Shown: positions 1 through 10,487 of the stretch, one piece after another
Position numbering within the stretch: the first letter of the stretch is position 1
How the letters are laid out: each line of letters opens with the position of its first letter
DNA from: Halichondria panicea
Taxonomy: Eukaryota > Porifera > Demospongiae > Suberitida > Halichondriidae
Reading direction: 5' to 3'
Assembly (NCBI RefSeq): GCF_963675165.1
Contig: NC_087379.1
Coordinates: 6,241,839 to 6,305,838 of the forward strand
DNA: 64,000 nucleotides
The notes under the pieces: generated by a model
Told to the model about the DNA's origin: nothing
Seen by the model: only the letters and a program-made list of their open reading frames with translations
Database searches by the model: none
Translations under genes and position numbers: made by a program

Positions 1-762
1 CGTAATTCCGTGATTATTATGCGGCAAAGTCTCGAGACTAGCAATAATGTAGTAGCAATAGTAGCTTTATGCTATGTCAACGTATACCGAGGTATTCAGC
101 ACCCGTGGTGCTTTCGTATATATTCTTCAAGTGTTCAAACAATTTTTAGGGAATTCCGCAACAGCTTAAAATGCTATAGGTGCATATAATTATAGGAGCT
201 ATCAACTTCAGAGTCAACTCACGGTTAGCACTCAAGGCCTCGTAAAATACAACACCGAATTACGACCCATCCTCTCATGTATACGATATGGTGCATTGCA
301 CATGAGGGAATGTGAAATTGTGGGAATTGTGGACTGAAATTGTTTGAGTTTTAGTGTATATAACTAAAACTGCAATGTATTGATCATCGAATGTTGAATT
401 GAAAGCACAAATATAATAATCCAGTTTTATATACTTGTACATTGACCATTGGGAGGAGAGGCTGTAAAATTGCAACGTATGACTTTTTGCGGGTGACCAC
501 GCTAGATCTACGGTGTGTGTAAGTGATTTCGTTTGTATTGCAACAGTAGACTTGTAGCAGCTCGATTTTTTTTTTTTAAAGAGAAGTTGAAGAGCACATC
601 AAAATGTGCGAATACTGTGTAGAATGCTTGGTTAAGTAGTCGGTTCTAGTCTGAGTTTGTGAATTTTTATCAAGCCTGGAGAGTAGAGGGAAACAACACA
701 TCTTCCTGCTATTGTGGAAATGGTTGCTATGAATAGATCTATTGTTACATTATTGACATCTG

Positions 763-842
763 GTGAATCTCACATGACATTCTGTGTTGCTTCTCTTAAT
801 AATTATTAAGAGAAGCAACACAGAATGTCATGTGAGATTCAC
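763..842. repeat. Perfect 80-bp palindrome (fold-back duplication)
   Basis: Two 40-bp arms meet with no spacer between 802 and 803. The left arm (gtgaatctcacatgacattc...) is also present at 13.15 and 63.88 kb, where it runs straight into taataattctagctg without the second arm. The right arm is therefore a local inverted duplication private to this copy. Confidence 0.9.
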
Positions 843-847
843 TAGCT

Positions 848-892
848 GAATGTCCTACACAAGGAATTGTGAGTTTATCCCTTAATGTGCTG
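848..892 (+). promoter_or_regulatory. Conserved upstream block of T1, candidate 5'-UTR splice donor
   Basis: The block gaatgtcctacacaaggaa followed by ttGTGAGTTT is shared by all TRIM genes of the array. A donor at 869 and an acceptor ending near 1130 (cacatgccag) would give a 5'-UTR intron of about 260 bp. The splice is inferred from conservation, not shown. Confidence 0.45.
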
Positions 893-1167
893 ACTTGTAT
901 GACTGTACATGTATGTGTTGACTTTCTGTATGTGTGCTATAGTATGTGTACTAGGAATGAATAATATATGTATATAAATACCGTACTTCCCAATAAGGCA
1001 CCCCCTGAGAATTTGCATACATGTAGAACCGTCTAAATTTTGAATACACTAGATCAAGCGGCACCTTTAATATTTAAGAAAATTAATACAGTGCAGTTTG
1101 TAAAACTTCAAATTTTCCTTCACATGCCAGTAAGAAGCCTTACAAGACTTGATCATATCCCAAAACC

Positions 1168-3043
1168 ATGGCCGAGAGAGTGACGACAAAAGAAGCTCTC
1201 AAGAAACTCGATGCTCAACTCAAATGCTCCCTTTGTCTCGATACTTTCAAGCAGCCGAAACTCTTGCCTTGTTTTCATGTGTTTTGCAAGTCCCCGTGTC
1301 TGGAGAAACTAGTGACTAAGGATGGACGCTCCCTCACTTGTCCCACCTGTCGACACATTGTCCCACTGTCAGAGAGGGGAGTGGCTGGACTGCAATCAGA
1401 CTTCCACATCGACCACTTGTTTGAGATACAAGATGCTTTCAACAAGGCCGAAAACAACAATGATATGAACTGTGGCAGCTGTGAGGATGGCAAAGCCACC
1501 GGATACAGTAACGACTGTGGGGACTTTTTGTGTGAGGAATGTCAAACTGCTCATAAGAGACTCAAATACACGAGGAATCATTATCTCATTTCGCTCAACG
1601 CACTCAAAGCTCAAATGACGGGCCTGGTTCCCCCCCAAAAATCCGCCCCCAATTGCCCCGAACACTCGAAGAATGACCTCAAGATATACTGCGATACTTG
1701 CTCCACTCTCATTTGCATGGACTGCACCATTCATCTACACAAAGACCACAACTATGACCTGGTGGCTGATGTGCTGACCAAGCACAAGGAAGAACTTGTC
1801 TCCAGTCTCAAACCAGTCAAAAACTATTCAGCCAGAGACAAAGGCTGACATGGAACTGACCACAAAAGGAAAAGAACCTCTTCAACAAGCTTGCCGAAGT
1901 TTCCTAGAGGTTGATCACAGTGGATCATTCAGCTTAGAGAACAGCCACACGACAGGAGATGGTCTGAAAGGTGCTATAACTGGAGAAACAAAAACTGTAT
2001 CGTTTCAAGCAAAAACCAAGAGTAACAAGAAATTCAACGGCAAAAGCAACCTCAAAGCTGAACTTGTGGATATCGTGAGCAAAGACATATTGAAATGTGA
2101 AGTGATCGATCAACAACACGGTCAACACAAGATCAACTATCGCCCAATGAAACGAGGAAAGCATGAACTACACATCACTGTCAATGGGAACGCAGTACGA
2201 GGCAGTCCATTCCCAATAGCTGTAGCCCCATCACCACAGAGCTTCATCAAGCCTTCCCGAGTTGTACGAGGTGTGAACAAGCCACGAGGCACTGTCTCCA
2301 ACAGTAAGGGAGAGTTAGTTGTTGTTGAAGGTGGTGGAGCTACTATCTCTGTATTGACACCAGAGGGTGAGAAGATACGAACATTCGGAAAGCTGAATAC
2401 TGCATATGGAGTGACTGTGGACAAAGACGACAACATCTATGTAGTGGAGAACAGCAATCATCGTGTGAATAAATTCTCATCCGACAGAGAGTTTGTGGCA
2501 GCTGTTGGTAGTGCAGGCAATGGTAACCTTCAGTTTAGTAGCCCAGCTGGTATTTATTATAACAGAAAAGACAACAACCTGTATGTGCCTGATCAGCTTA
2601 ACCACAGAATACAAGTGTTCTCTACTGAACTGAAGTTTGTGCGGTGTTTTGGTACACAAGGCAATGGGAACGGACAATTACAGCAACCACTGTATGCATC
2701 ATTTGATAGTGCCGACAACCTCTATGTGATTGACTTTGCTAACCATCGAGTACAAGTCTTCACTGCTGAAGGTCAATTCTTGAGAGCCTTCTCACAAAAA
2801 GCCAACGGTCAGAAGCTGAGTTATCCCTATGCCATAGCCATCGACAGTAGTGACACAGTGTACGTCAGTGAGAATGGACCACATCATGTGAGTGTGTTCA
2901 CATCTCAGGGAGCCTACATCACCACATTTGGTGGGCCAGGAACGGAAGAGGGACAGTTTAATGGAATTTATGGACTCTCTATTGATCGCAATGACTCTGT
3001 TGTTGTATCCGATCGTAACAACAGGCGACTACAGACATTCTAA
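1168..3043 (+). pseudogene. TRIM-NHL gene T1, coiled coil deleted and frame broken
   Basis: The first reading frame (1168-1848, 226 aa) encodes the RING (C20, C23, C35, H37, C40, C58, C61) and both B-boxes, then ends shortly after the second. From about 1800 a different frame carries the filamin-like domain and a complete six-blade NHL domain to the stop at 3041-3043. Aligned to T6, the sequence jumps from ccagtcaaa to aactattcagcc, which removes 353 bp covering the whole coiled coil. The two ends share tcaaa, so this looks like a microhomology-mediated deletion, and 353 is not a multiple of three. T1 also lacks a B-box1 cysteine (GYSNDC where the others have GYCNDC). Its NHL and filamin parts are closest to T6. 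An in-frame ATG at 1796 could start a RING-less filamin-NHL protein, but I consider the locus a pseudogene. Confidence 0.85.
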
Positions 3044-3705
3044 CGAGATAAGTAGTACAAGCAAATAAGTGGATTGTGTATGTTTGTAGTTTAGTGTGAA
3101 AATGTTAGTTTATATGCATTATATCAGCTGTGAATAAGTCTGTTATGAAATGAGAGAACAATGTCTACTTCTCTAGCTAGATCTAGTCTCCTAATTCCAT
3201 TCAAACTCAGCATGTCATGACAGGATGTAATTATTTGATTTGACTTTATCAACCTCCTACATATCCTAAGAGATTATACATGTGTGTTCTTAATTGTGTA
3301 ATGTGTGCAGTAAGTGTGCTATTGTCAAATTGACGTATTTTTATGCTCGTAGGGAGGGCATTGACTAAATACATAAGTACGAGAGAGGCTACTGTACTAC
3401 AGAACACGTTATGTGTTCTTTAATACTTACATGGGCTGGACTGCTTTGCTCGTTCCAAACTATTCCAGTGAGTCCACTTTTCCTCCCTCCATGCAGCTAC
3501 CTGCAATACAGCACACTATATTGCTAACACTTTGAGTGGTGGACTGTGTCACTGTGAGTCATATAGCAAGGTTTGAAGTATAGTTGCCCTGTAGCTGATT
3601 GCACTATACGCTTTGCTATATACCCGCTGTTCTATGTATTCCCTACTTCTTTGTCAAATGCATGTTAGTGAAGTACTTATACTAACAAGGGACACACACT
3701 TACAG

Positions 3706-4649
3706 GTAGTGGTGGTTGGAGACCAGAGTGCTGGCAAGACGAGTGTCCTGGAGATAGTTGCTAATGCTCATATATTCCCACGGGGAGGAGGGGAGATGAT
3801 GACTCGTAGCCCACCATGATTACCCTTAGCAACGGAGCAGAATAAGTTGCAATGGTCTAATATCAGCCAATGACAAGTTTGAACTACACACATTACTTAT
3901 CAGGGCCTAGTGACAACTACAGCACCTATTTTTGTTCCTGCATGCTATTAAGACATTTACATGTATTGCACAATAAATTATTAGCAAAATTACTGAACTG
4001 TTAATTCAAAATGTCATCACCGAGTAATTAAATACGTATATATATATATAGATCCCAAATGCTCTAGAAGATCATGTGTTGTCTTTCCTTAAAAATTGGC
4101 ATGTATGACTGTATACATGTATTATTTCTGTGTTTAACTCAGCACTCTATTTCTACACACTACATTGTACCGATACATTGTATTGTGGTGCTGTAAAATT
4201 GGTACAAAATATAGTGATGTAATGTGACCATGCAGGTACTCTTCCACCCCATAGGTGTATGACCTCACCAAGGAGGGGGACCTTTGTAGCATCTGCACTG
4301 CATGAGATTGAGCGTCAAATGAGGGTCAGCGTCCAATCAGGGAAGACAGTGAGCTCTCAGCCCATCTCCCTCACCGTGTACGGACCCCACCTCAAGAGAA
4401 TGGTCCTGGTTTACCTACCAGGGATCATCAGTGTGAGTGTCATGTGACTGTGCACTCAAATCATGTGACTGTGTGTATTCGTACAGACTGTGATCACAGG
4501 TATGGCCGCTAACACAAGAGAAGATATCATCAAAATGTGCAGGTGTGTTGTGTGTGTATATGTATAGTGTGGAAGGTGTAGTCAGTAATTCCTGTTCCTC
4601 CACAGACAGTACATGCAGAACCTGAACAACATCATCATGTAAATACAAG
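3706..4649 (+). pseudogene. OPA1: OPA1-like dynamin GTPase exons, decayed (unit A)
   Basis: Four exons with GT-AG introns resemble the GTPase domain of OPA1/Mgm1, the inner mitochondrial membrane fusion dynamin. The exon from 3706 encodes the P-loop [12 protein letters not shown] and [14 protein letters not shown] and ends at a TGA at 3817 after loss of one C. Exon 4255-4432 starts [10 protein letters not shown], gains four bases at CTA, and ends in the G3-like VYLPGII (DLPG in the family). Exon 4487-4542 encodes TVITGMAANTREDIIKMCR. Exon 4606-4649 encodes QYMQNLNNIIM, then TAA where sister copies have TGC. Introns of 54 and 63 bp are retained, so this is a DNA-level copy, not a retrocopy. 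T2 follows directly, as if sitting in the next OPA1 intron. Confidence 0.85.
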
Positions 4650-5820
4650 GTAAGTGCTGTAGTTGAAGCTTATGGTTACGGTGGCCCTGATTTAGCTACA
4701 GCCTTTCAAAGTTGGTAGTTCTGTGTCACACAGAGTCTACCCTTAAATAAACAACTGCACTTCACTCCCAATTAATTCACGGTAGCATTATTAATTCTAT
4801 TACGTAGTCTATAGTGCTTTTGTACCACTGCCTCCTCCTACATGTATTAACCTCTGTACCCACTTTTTGCTCCTATTAATTTTCTCAAGAAAGTTTGTTT
4901 GTGCTCTGAAACAGCTTCAAAATGCTAGGTACATTGTAGCTATCAACTTCAATTTCAACTCACTATAATTATGTACTGTCATGGTACATTGCACATCGGG
5001 GAGGGGGCGATGTTCTGTAAAGTGAAACAATGTGCTTGATAACTCATGCATGCAGTTAGTGGTTTAACTGTGTGTGTTTATGCTGACTAGCGATTGCAAC
5101 AGTATAATTATAAGGAACTACTCATTTCTATATTTTACATTTGTACAGTGCATGTACATTGATATCAAAGGGTGATATTGAAAGCACGTTGGGATGTACC
5201 GTATAGCGGGAAATGTTCGTGGGTAAGAGAGGCCTTGGATCGAGGCTAATCTGTGGTATGATCCAGTTAAAATGTGCTAAGCCTATAAAATATGTCCTAC
5301 ACTGTATTTGTGCTGTTTAGTTTTTTAGGGGTGACCGTGCAACAGTACAATTGAACATACATGACTGTGTTCAGAATAGTTCATTGTGAAACAACGAAGA
5401 AACTAAAGAGCACCTCAGAATGTCAATCTACGTATAGTGCTTGCACTTGACTGTGGTTAGGTCAATGTGAATTTACGCACAATCGAGTTTGTGATTGTCT
5501 TCAAAATACATGTGAACGTAAATAAACGTTTATATGATGTGTGAACAATCTAGATCTATGAATATTGTTGCTCATATTTGACATAATTATGGTGAACCCA
5601 CCCATTCTGTTCTGAATGTCATCAACAAAGAACTGTGAGTTAATCCCTCAAATGTGCATGACCTGTACTCTATATATATATGTATATGCTAACAGTATAA
5701 TTTATTGACTTGGGGTGTGTGTATTTAATATGTATTTGTACATAGAATCTACAATAATTTTTACCGATGTTCCCTCACAGATATTGCCCAGTAAAAAACC
5801 TTCGATAAATTCTCAAAGCC
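4650..5820 (+). other. Upstream module (type beta) of T2
   Basis: This non-coding stretch begins as the intron after the OPA1 YMQN exon (GTAAGTGCTGTAGTTGAAGC). It continues with sequence shared with the regions upstream of T4, T5 (24.9-25.65 kb), T6 and T7, such as gaaacaatgtgcttgataac. No gene is visible in it. Confidence 0.65.
5613..5657 (+). promoter_or_regulatory. Conserved upstream block of T2, candidate 5'-UTR splice donor
   Basis: The block gaatgtcatcaacaaagaact precedes GTGAGTT at 5635, and ccctcacag ends at 5780, 40 bases before the ATG. A 5'-UTR intron of about 146 bp is inferred. Confidence 0.5.
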
Positions 5821-8025
5821 ATGGCCGAGAGAGTGACGACAAAAGAATCTCTCAAGAAACTCGATGCTCAACTCGAATGCTCCCTTTGTCTCGACACTTT
5901 CAAGCAGCCGAAACTCTTACCTTGTTTTCATGTGTTTTGCAAGTCCCCGTGTCTGGAGAAACTAGTGACCAACGATGGACGCTCCCTCACTTGTCCCACT
6001 TGTCGACACATTGTCCCACTGTCAGAGAGGGGAGTGGCTGGACTGCGATCAGACTTCCACATCGACCACTTGTTTGAGATACAAGATGCTTTCAACAAAG
6101 CTGAAGACGATAATGATACAAACTGTGGCAGCTGTGAGGATGGTAAAGCCACTGGATACTGTAACGACTGTGGGGACTTTTTATGTGACGAATGTCAAAC
6201 TGCTCACAAGAGACTCAAATACACGAGGAATCATAAACTAATTTCGCTGGATGAACTCAAAGCTCAAGTGACTAGCCTGGTTCCCCCCAAGAAAGCCGTC
6301 CCCCATTGCTCCAAACACTCGGAGAATGCCCTCAAGATATACTGTGATACTTGCTCCACTCTCATTTGCATGGACTGCACCATTCGTCTCCACAAAGACC
6401 ACAACTACGACCTGGTGGCTGATGTGCTGACCAAGCACAAAGAAGAACTTGTCTCCAGTCTCAAACCAGTCAAAGAGAAGCTGGACAGTGTACAACGAGC
6501 TCTGAAGGACTTTGACACAAGAGCCAAGGCAATCCACGATCAGAAGGCCGCAATTGAAGCCAACATCCACAAGGAAATTGACGAACAACATCGACTGTTA
6601 GATCAACGAAGGGCAGAGCTTGTAGGAGAGCTAGAGATGCTGACTCAACAGAAACTGAAGGATCTGGCGGCACAAAGGGACCAAGTGGAGATCACTCAGG
6701 TGAAACTGACCAGCTGTCTGGAGTACGCTGAGGGGGTCTCAAAACAGGCGAAAACTTCCGTTCTCAAGAGAGTCAAACAAATTTCTGCTGAATTCGATCG
6801 AAACACAATTCAGCCAGAAACAAAGGCTGACATAGAACTGATCACAAAAGGAAAAGAACCTCTCCAACAAGCTTGCCGAAGTTTCTTAGAGGTTGATCAC
6901 AGTGGATCATTTAGCTTAGAGAACAGCCACACGACAGGAGATGGTCTGAAAGGTGCTACAACTGGAGAAACAAAAACTGTATCGTTTCGAGCAAAAACCA
7001 AGAGTAACAGAAATGTCAAACGCAAACTCGACCTCAAAGCTGAACTCGTGCGTTTGGAGAGCAAAGATATATTGAAATGTGAAGTGATCGATCAACAACA
7101 TGGCCAACACAAGATCAACTATCGCCCATTGAACCGAGGAAAGCATGAACTACACATCACTGTCAATGAGGACGCAGTACGAGGCAGTCCATTCCCAATA
7201 GCTGTAGCCCCATCACCACAGAGCTTCGTCAAGCCTTCCCGAGTTGTACGAGGTGTGAACAAACCACGAGGCACTGTCTTCAACAGTAAGGGACAGTTGG
7301 TTGTTGTTGAAGGTAGTGGAGCTACTGTCTCTGTATTGACACCAGAGGGTCAGAAGATACAAACGTTTGGACAGCTGAATAATGCATTTGGAGTGACTGT
7401 GGACAAAGACGACAACATCTATGTAGTGGAGTGTGGCAATCATCGTGTGAATAAGTTCTCATCCGACGGAGAGTTTGTGGCAGCTGTTGGTAGTCAAGGC
7501 AGCGGTAACCTTCAGTTTAGTAGCCCATTTGATATTTGTTATAACAGAAGAGACAACAACTTGTATATGCCTGATCAGGGTAACCACAGAATACAAGTGC
7601 TTTCCACTGATCTGAAGTTCGTACGATGTTTCGGTACACCTGGCAATGGGAACGGACAATTACAGCAACCACTATATGCAACATTTGATAGTGCCAACAA
7701 CCTCTATGTGACTGATCGTGGTAACCATCGAGTACAAGTCTTCACTGCTGAAGGTCATTTCCTGAGAACCTTCTCACAAAAAGCCAAAGGTAAAAAGCTG
7801 AACTCACTCTGGGCCATAGCCATCGATAGCAATGACACAGTGTACGTCAGTGAGAATGGACCGCATCATGTGAGTGTGTTCATATCTCAGGGAGCCTACA
7901 TCACCACGTTTGGTGGACCAGGAACGAAAGAGGGACAGTTTAATGGCATTTACGGACTCTCTATTAATCGCAATGACTCAGTTGTTGTGTCCGATCTGAA
8001 CAATGGGCGACTGCAGATATTCTAG
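5821..8025 (+). CDS. TRIM-NHL protein T2 (RING, two B-boxes, coiled coil, filamin, NHL), intact
   Basis: This 734-aa single-exon ORF is the reference copy of the array. The RING zinc ligands are C20, C23, C35, H37, C40, C44, C58 and C61. B-box 1 uses C102, C105, C114, C117, C122, C125, H129 and H138; B-box 2 lies around residues 162-194 (C163, H166, C175, C178, C183, C186, H191, H194). A coiled coil rich in Lys, Glu and Gln spans about 205-330, a filamin/ABP280-like domain about 370-470 (ending GSPFPIAVAPSPQSF), and six NHL blades fill about 480-734. The architecture is that of the TRIM2/TRIM3/TRIM71 class. By family, the RING would act as a ubiquitin E3 and the NHL propeller would bind RNA or protein; the substrate is unknown. 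The ATG in ccATGGCC is conserved in all copies. It sits between the OPA1 YMQN exon (4606) and FVLTKVD exon (8569), so it appears nested in an OPA1 intron. Confidence 0.93.
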   Translation: MAERVTTKESLKKLDAQLECSLCLDTFKQPKLLPCFHVFCKSPCLEKLVTNDGRSLTCPTCRHIVPLSERGVAGLRSDFHIDHLFEIQDAFNKAEDDNDTNCGSCEDGKATGYCNDCGDFLCDECQTAHKRLKYTRNHKLISLDELKAQVTSLVPPKKAVPHCSKHSENALKIYCDTCSTLICMDCTIRLHKDHNYDLVADVLTKHKEELVSSLKPVKEKLDSVQRALKDFDTRAKAIHDQKAAIEANIHKEIDEQHRLLDQRRAELVGELEMLTQQKLKDLAAQRDQVEITQVKLTSCLEYAEGVSKQAKTSVLKRVKQISAEFDRNTIQPETKADIELITKGKEPLQQACRSFLEVDHSGSFSLENSHTTGDGLKGATTGETKTVSFRAKTKSNRNVKRKLDLKAELVRLESKDILKCEVIDQQHGQHKINYRPLNRGKHELHITVNEDAVRGSPFPIAVAPSPQSFVKPSRVVRGVNKPRGTVFNSKGQLVVVEGSGATVSVLTPEGQKIQTFGQLNNAFGVTVDKDDNIYVVECGNHRVNKFSSDGEFVAAVGSQGSGNLQFSSPFDICYNRRDNNLYMPDQGNHRIQVLSTDLKFVRCFGTPGNGNGQLQQPLYATFDSANNLYVTDRGNHRVQVFTAEGHFLRTFSQKAKGKKLNSLWAIAIDSNDTVYVSENGPHHVSVFISQGAYITTFGGPGTKEGQFNGIYGLSINRNDSVVVSDLNNGRLQIF

Positions 8026-8568
8026 GAACTTTAGAGTGTCAGGTACTGTGTACATTTTTTGTAGTGTTATTTTGTGTTCTAGTCTGAAATCCAACCAGTG
8101 AACCTGGTTTGGCTTAGTGTGAAAATTGTTGTAACGTCTTTGTACGTCTTTAAGTTTTGATATGTTGAAATCTGTGGTTATTAGTCTGTTTTAGCACATG
8201 AAGTATGCATGGAAAATTCACTGTTTACTTGATTCTCTTTATTGCACTCACACTCTGCCAGCACATGTCATTAATATGTTACAAATGGTTCAGTGGATGC
8301 TGAGAGAATCATAATATTATATTGACAGACATTGTCAGTCAACTATGGTCAAATGGACCCAGAATTAGATTCCTATAGATTGCCTGTACTGTCGGGTTAC
8401 CTCAAACTATTACTGTTGTATTAGTATACCCTCAATACCTACACAGCCTAGCTTGTCCTCATGACTGCCTTACTGATACTAATACCTACACAGCCTTGCA
8501 TTGTCTAACCTCAAAACTCTTGTCATGATTTCCAGCGCTCTTTTATAATTATCTCTCCTTTTCTCAAG

Positions 8569-8913
8569 GCTCTCGTACGATATTTGTGCTCACCAAAGTT
8601 GACCTGGCGGAGAAGGGTGGAGTCAAACAAGACAGGGTGAGTGTTTGTGACCAATCAGATTGATGCTATAGTTTGCCCCTGCAGATGCTCTCAATTCTGG
8701 ATGGCCAGTTGTTTTCCCAATGAAGGCCCTTGGATACTATGCCCTGGTTACTGGGAGAGGTATGTATGTATGTGTACTGTACTTATCGTGAACTGTTGCA
8801 CTCTAGCGGAGCAGTTTTCTAAGTGATTTTGTGTTCATGTGTCCTAATTGTTAATGTGTATATAGAATGTATAGGGAGTCCATCAACAATCAGGCACTGC
8901 GCTTTAAGAGCTA
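8569..8913 (+). pseudogene. OPA1: OPA1-like exons downstream of the nested TRIM gene (unit B1)
   Basis: Exon 8569-8636 encodes SRTIFVLTKVDLAEKGGVKQDR, with the dynamin G4 motif TKVD, and is followed by donor GTGAGT. Exon 8685-8759 encodes MLSILDGQLF and then, after a 2-base insertion that breaks the frame, KALGYYALVTGRG, which matches the OPA1 segment after G4. A tentative exon at 8866-8913 reads MYRESINNQALRFKS, similar to the OPA1 stretch just before the EAEW-type exon. All three recur at 59.1-59.4 and 62.2-62.6 kb. The OPA1 residues expected between CIQ and RTIF are not found here, so the copy is incomplete as well as frameshifted. Confidence 0.75.
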
Positions 8914-8991
8914 GTGAGTATGCGTTGGATATTAATATTGTACATAACCATGATAACTATATAGTGAACTGGGCTTCGACTCTTTAATGCT

Positions 8992-9056
8992 GGTTCTTTA
9001 TAATTATATGTGAGCACGTTAGACTTTGAATCTAAGTTCAATTCTCGGCAGGACCT
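8992..9056 (+). pseudogene. tRNA-Gln(UUG)-like remnant, copy 1
   Basis: The ends GGTTCT and AGGACC can pair as an acceptor stem. TTAGA-CTTTGAA-TCTAA forms a 5-bp anticodon stem and 7-base loop with anticodon TTG, TTCAATT resembles the T loop, and a T-rich run follows. The D arm is degenerate, and the variable loop with the 5' T stem is largely missing, so it cannot be a normal tRNA. It lies in the intron after the RESINNQ exon of the OPA1 copy. Confidence 0.4.
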
Positions 9057-9564
9057 TTATTTTTTTATAGTGCAGCTCATTGTGATTTTCTGCATATTCA
9101 GTACACGTTTTCTGAGGTAGTGGCAAGCTAGCGAACTCTGGCAGGTCAACAGGTCAGAGAAGCTCTCAATTGTAAAGACACATGCAGACAGCAATTAAAG
9201 AGACTGACTGCGTGCATGTGTGAACCTCTATAATTATGTAGTATCTTCCGTTTGTATAAAAATGTATACATAATTGTGATACCGTAGGTCATCAAAGTAT
9301 CTCTACTATTAGTATTCTTTTGGTACGGTATGAAGTTTACGATTAATTAACAGAAATCAGCAACATACGTGTAATTCCCGGTATATATAAAACACTATAT
9401 TGTCAAAAACAATTACTCAAACAACATAATATATATGTACAGCTAAAAATAAAGTATACAACAGAGCAAAAACTGACAATTAAATACAAAATATTGTTAA
9501 TAGTACTGATGGTGTTTTGAAAACCTACTACATATTTCCTAGCTACATACATGCAGTGGGTGAT

Positions 9565-9800
9565 TCACACAGTCACAGATGGCTGCCTAGTGAGTTGAGT
9601 CTGAGCCTTCTCTATACTGCTAGTGATACGATACAAGTGCCCCGAGAGTGTGATCCCCATGGTCTTAAGGTCGGCCTCTGTGAGCTGCAACACTTGGTTG
9701 ATGTCGTTCAGCTCGGCTTCATCGAATTTGACCTTATAACGTTCCATCTTGATGGCTATATGAGCCACTTCTCAATGGTAGGGTAGTCGAGGGAGTTGAG
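9565..9800 (-). pseudogene. C-terminal SAM domain exon of an Eph-like receptor, frameshifted
   Basis: Read on the minus strand, the first frame gives LNSLDYPTIEKWLI. A duplicated AT then shifts the frame to IAIKMERYKVKF, followed by EADLKTMGITLSGH and LYRITSSIEKAQ. This is the pattern of the SAM domain at the end of Eph-type receptor tyrosine kinases, and the peptide ends TRQPSVTV followed by TGA, a class I PDZ-binding motif. Only this exon is present; no kinase is nearby. It is joined near 9815 to sequence that elsewhere follows the OPA1 P-loop exon, and is absent from the matching place at 59.87 kb. It therefore appears to be a captured 3' exon of another gene. Confidence 0.6.
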
Positions 9801-10094
9801 GATGTTTAGGTATGTCTCTCTAGTGTCAGCCAATGACAAGTTTAAATTACACACAACTACACCTACGCATGTATATCCCTACTATGCTCTAAACGTTTAT
9901 CCATGTATTGTCTCCATTGTCTCTACTCATGTGTACATGACTTGTGGGTTGCTGTAAGATAGGTTGATGGTATGTACATGCATGCATGCATATATATACA
10001 TTCATAGCTATTAATTGACTAATAGTAATTTACATGCACCCGTATATAAGATAGTGACGTAACGTGGCCATGTACTCTCCCACCCCATGCACAG

Positions 10095-10478
10095 GTGAAT
10101 GACCTCACCAAGAAGGGGGACCTTCGTAGCCTCGCACTGAGATTAAGCGTCAGATGAGGGTCAGCGTCCAATCAGGGAAGACCGTGAGCTCTCAGCCCAT
10201 CTCTCTCACCGTGTACAGACCCCACTTCAAGAGAAAGGTCCTGGTTGACCTCCCAGAGATTGTCAGTGTGAGTGTCATGTGACTGTACATGCACTCAATC
10301 ATGTTACTGTGTGTAGACGGTGACCACTGATATGGTCGCTAACACAAGAGAAGATGTCATCAAAATGTGCAGGTGTGTTGTGTGTGGTGACTGTATAGTG
10401 TGGAAAGTGTCTAGTAATTCCTGTTCTTCCACAGACAGTACATGCAGAACCCAAACGCCATCATCATGTGCATACAAG
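10095..10478 (+). pseudogene. OPA1: OPA1-like dynamin GTPase exons (unit B2)
   Basis: Exon 10095-10267 begins VNDLTKKGDL and soon frameshifts to a stop, but its end still reads KVLVDLPEIVS with donor GTGAGTG. Exon 10317-10372 encodes TVTTDMVANTREDVIKMCR and exon 10435-10478 encodes QYMQNPNAIIMCIQ; both are open. The P-loop exon is missing here; only its flanking intron survives, near 9816. The donor region GTAAGTGCT after 10478 is the target duplicated by the transposon at 10488. Confidence 0.8.
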
Positions 10479-10487
10479 GTAAGTGCT

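Larger units (their letters stand above)
1..1167 (+). other. Upstream module (type alpha) of TRIM-NHL gene T1
   Basis: This non-coding stretch is the left-most copy of a repeated upstream module. Near-identical sequence recurs before T3 (about 11.87-13.80 kb), before the NHL fragment at 61.03 kb (60.53-61.02 kb) and at the window end (63.08-64.0 kb). It contains the perfect palindrome at 763-842 and the conserved block ending in a GTGAGTT splice-donor-like site at 869. I see no ORF with recognisable content; small ORFs here are unsupported. Confidence 0.7.

Noticed and set aside
1168-3043. T1 as two overlapping genes (RING-B-box and filamin-NHL)
   Set aside because: Comparison with T6 shows that a single 353-bp deletion explains both frames; no separate promoter or leader is visible for the second.
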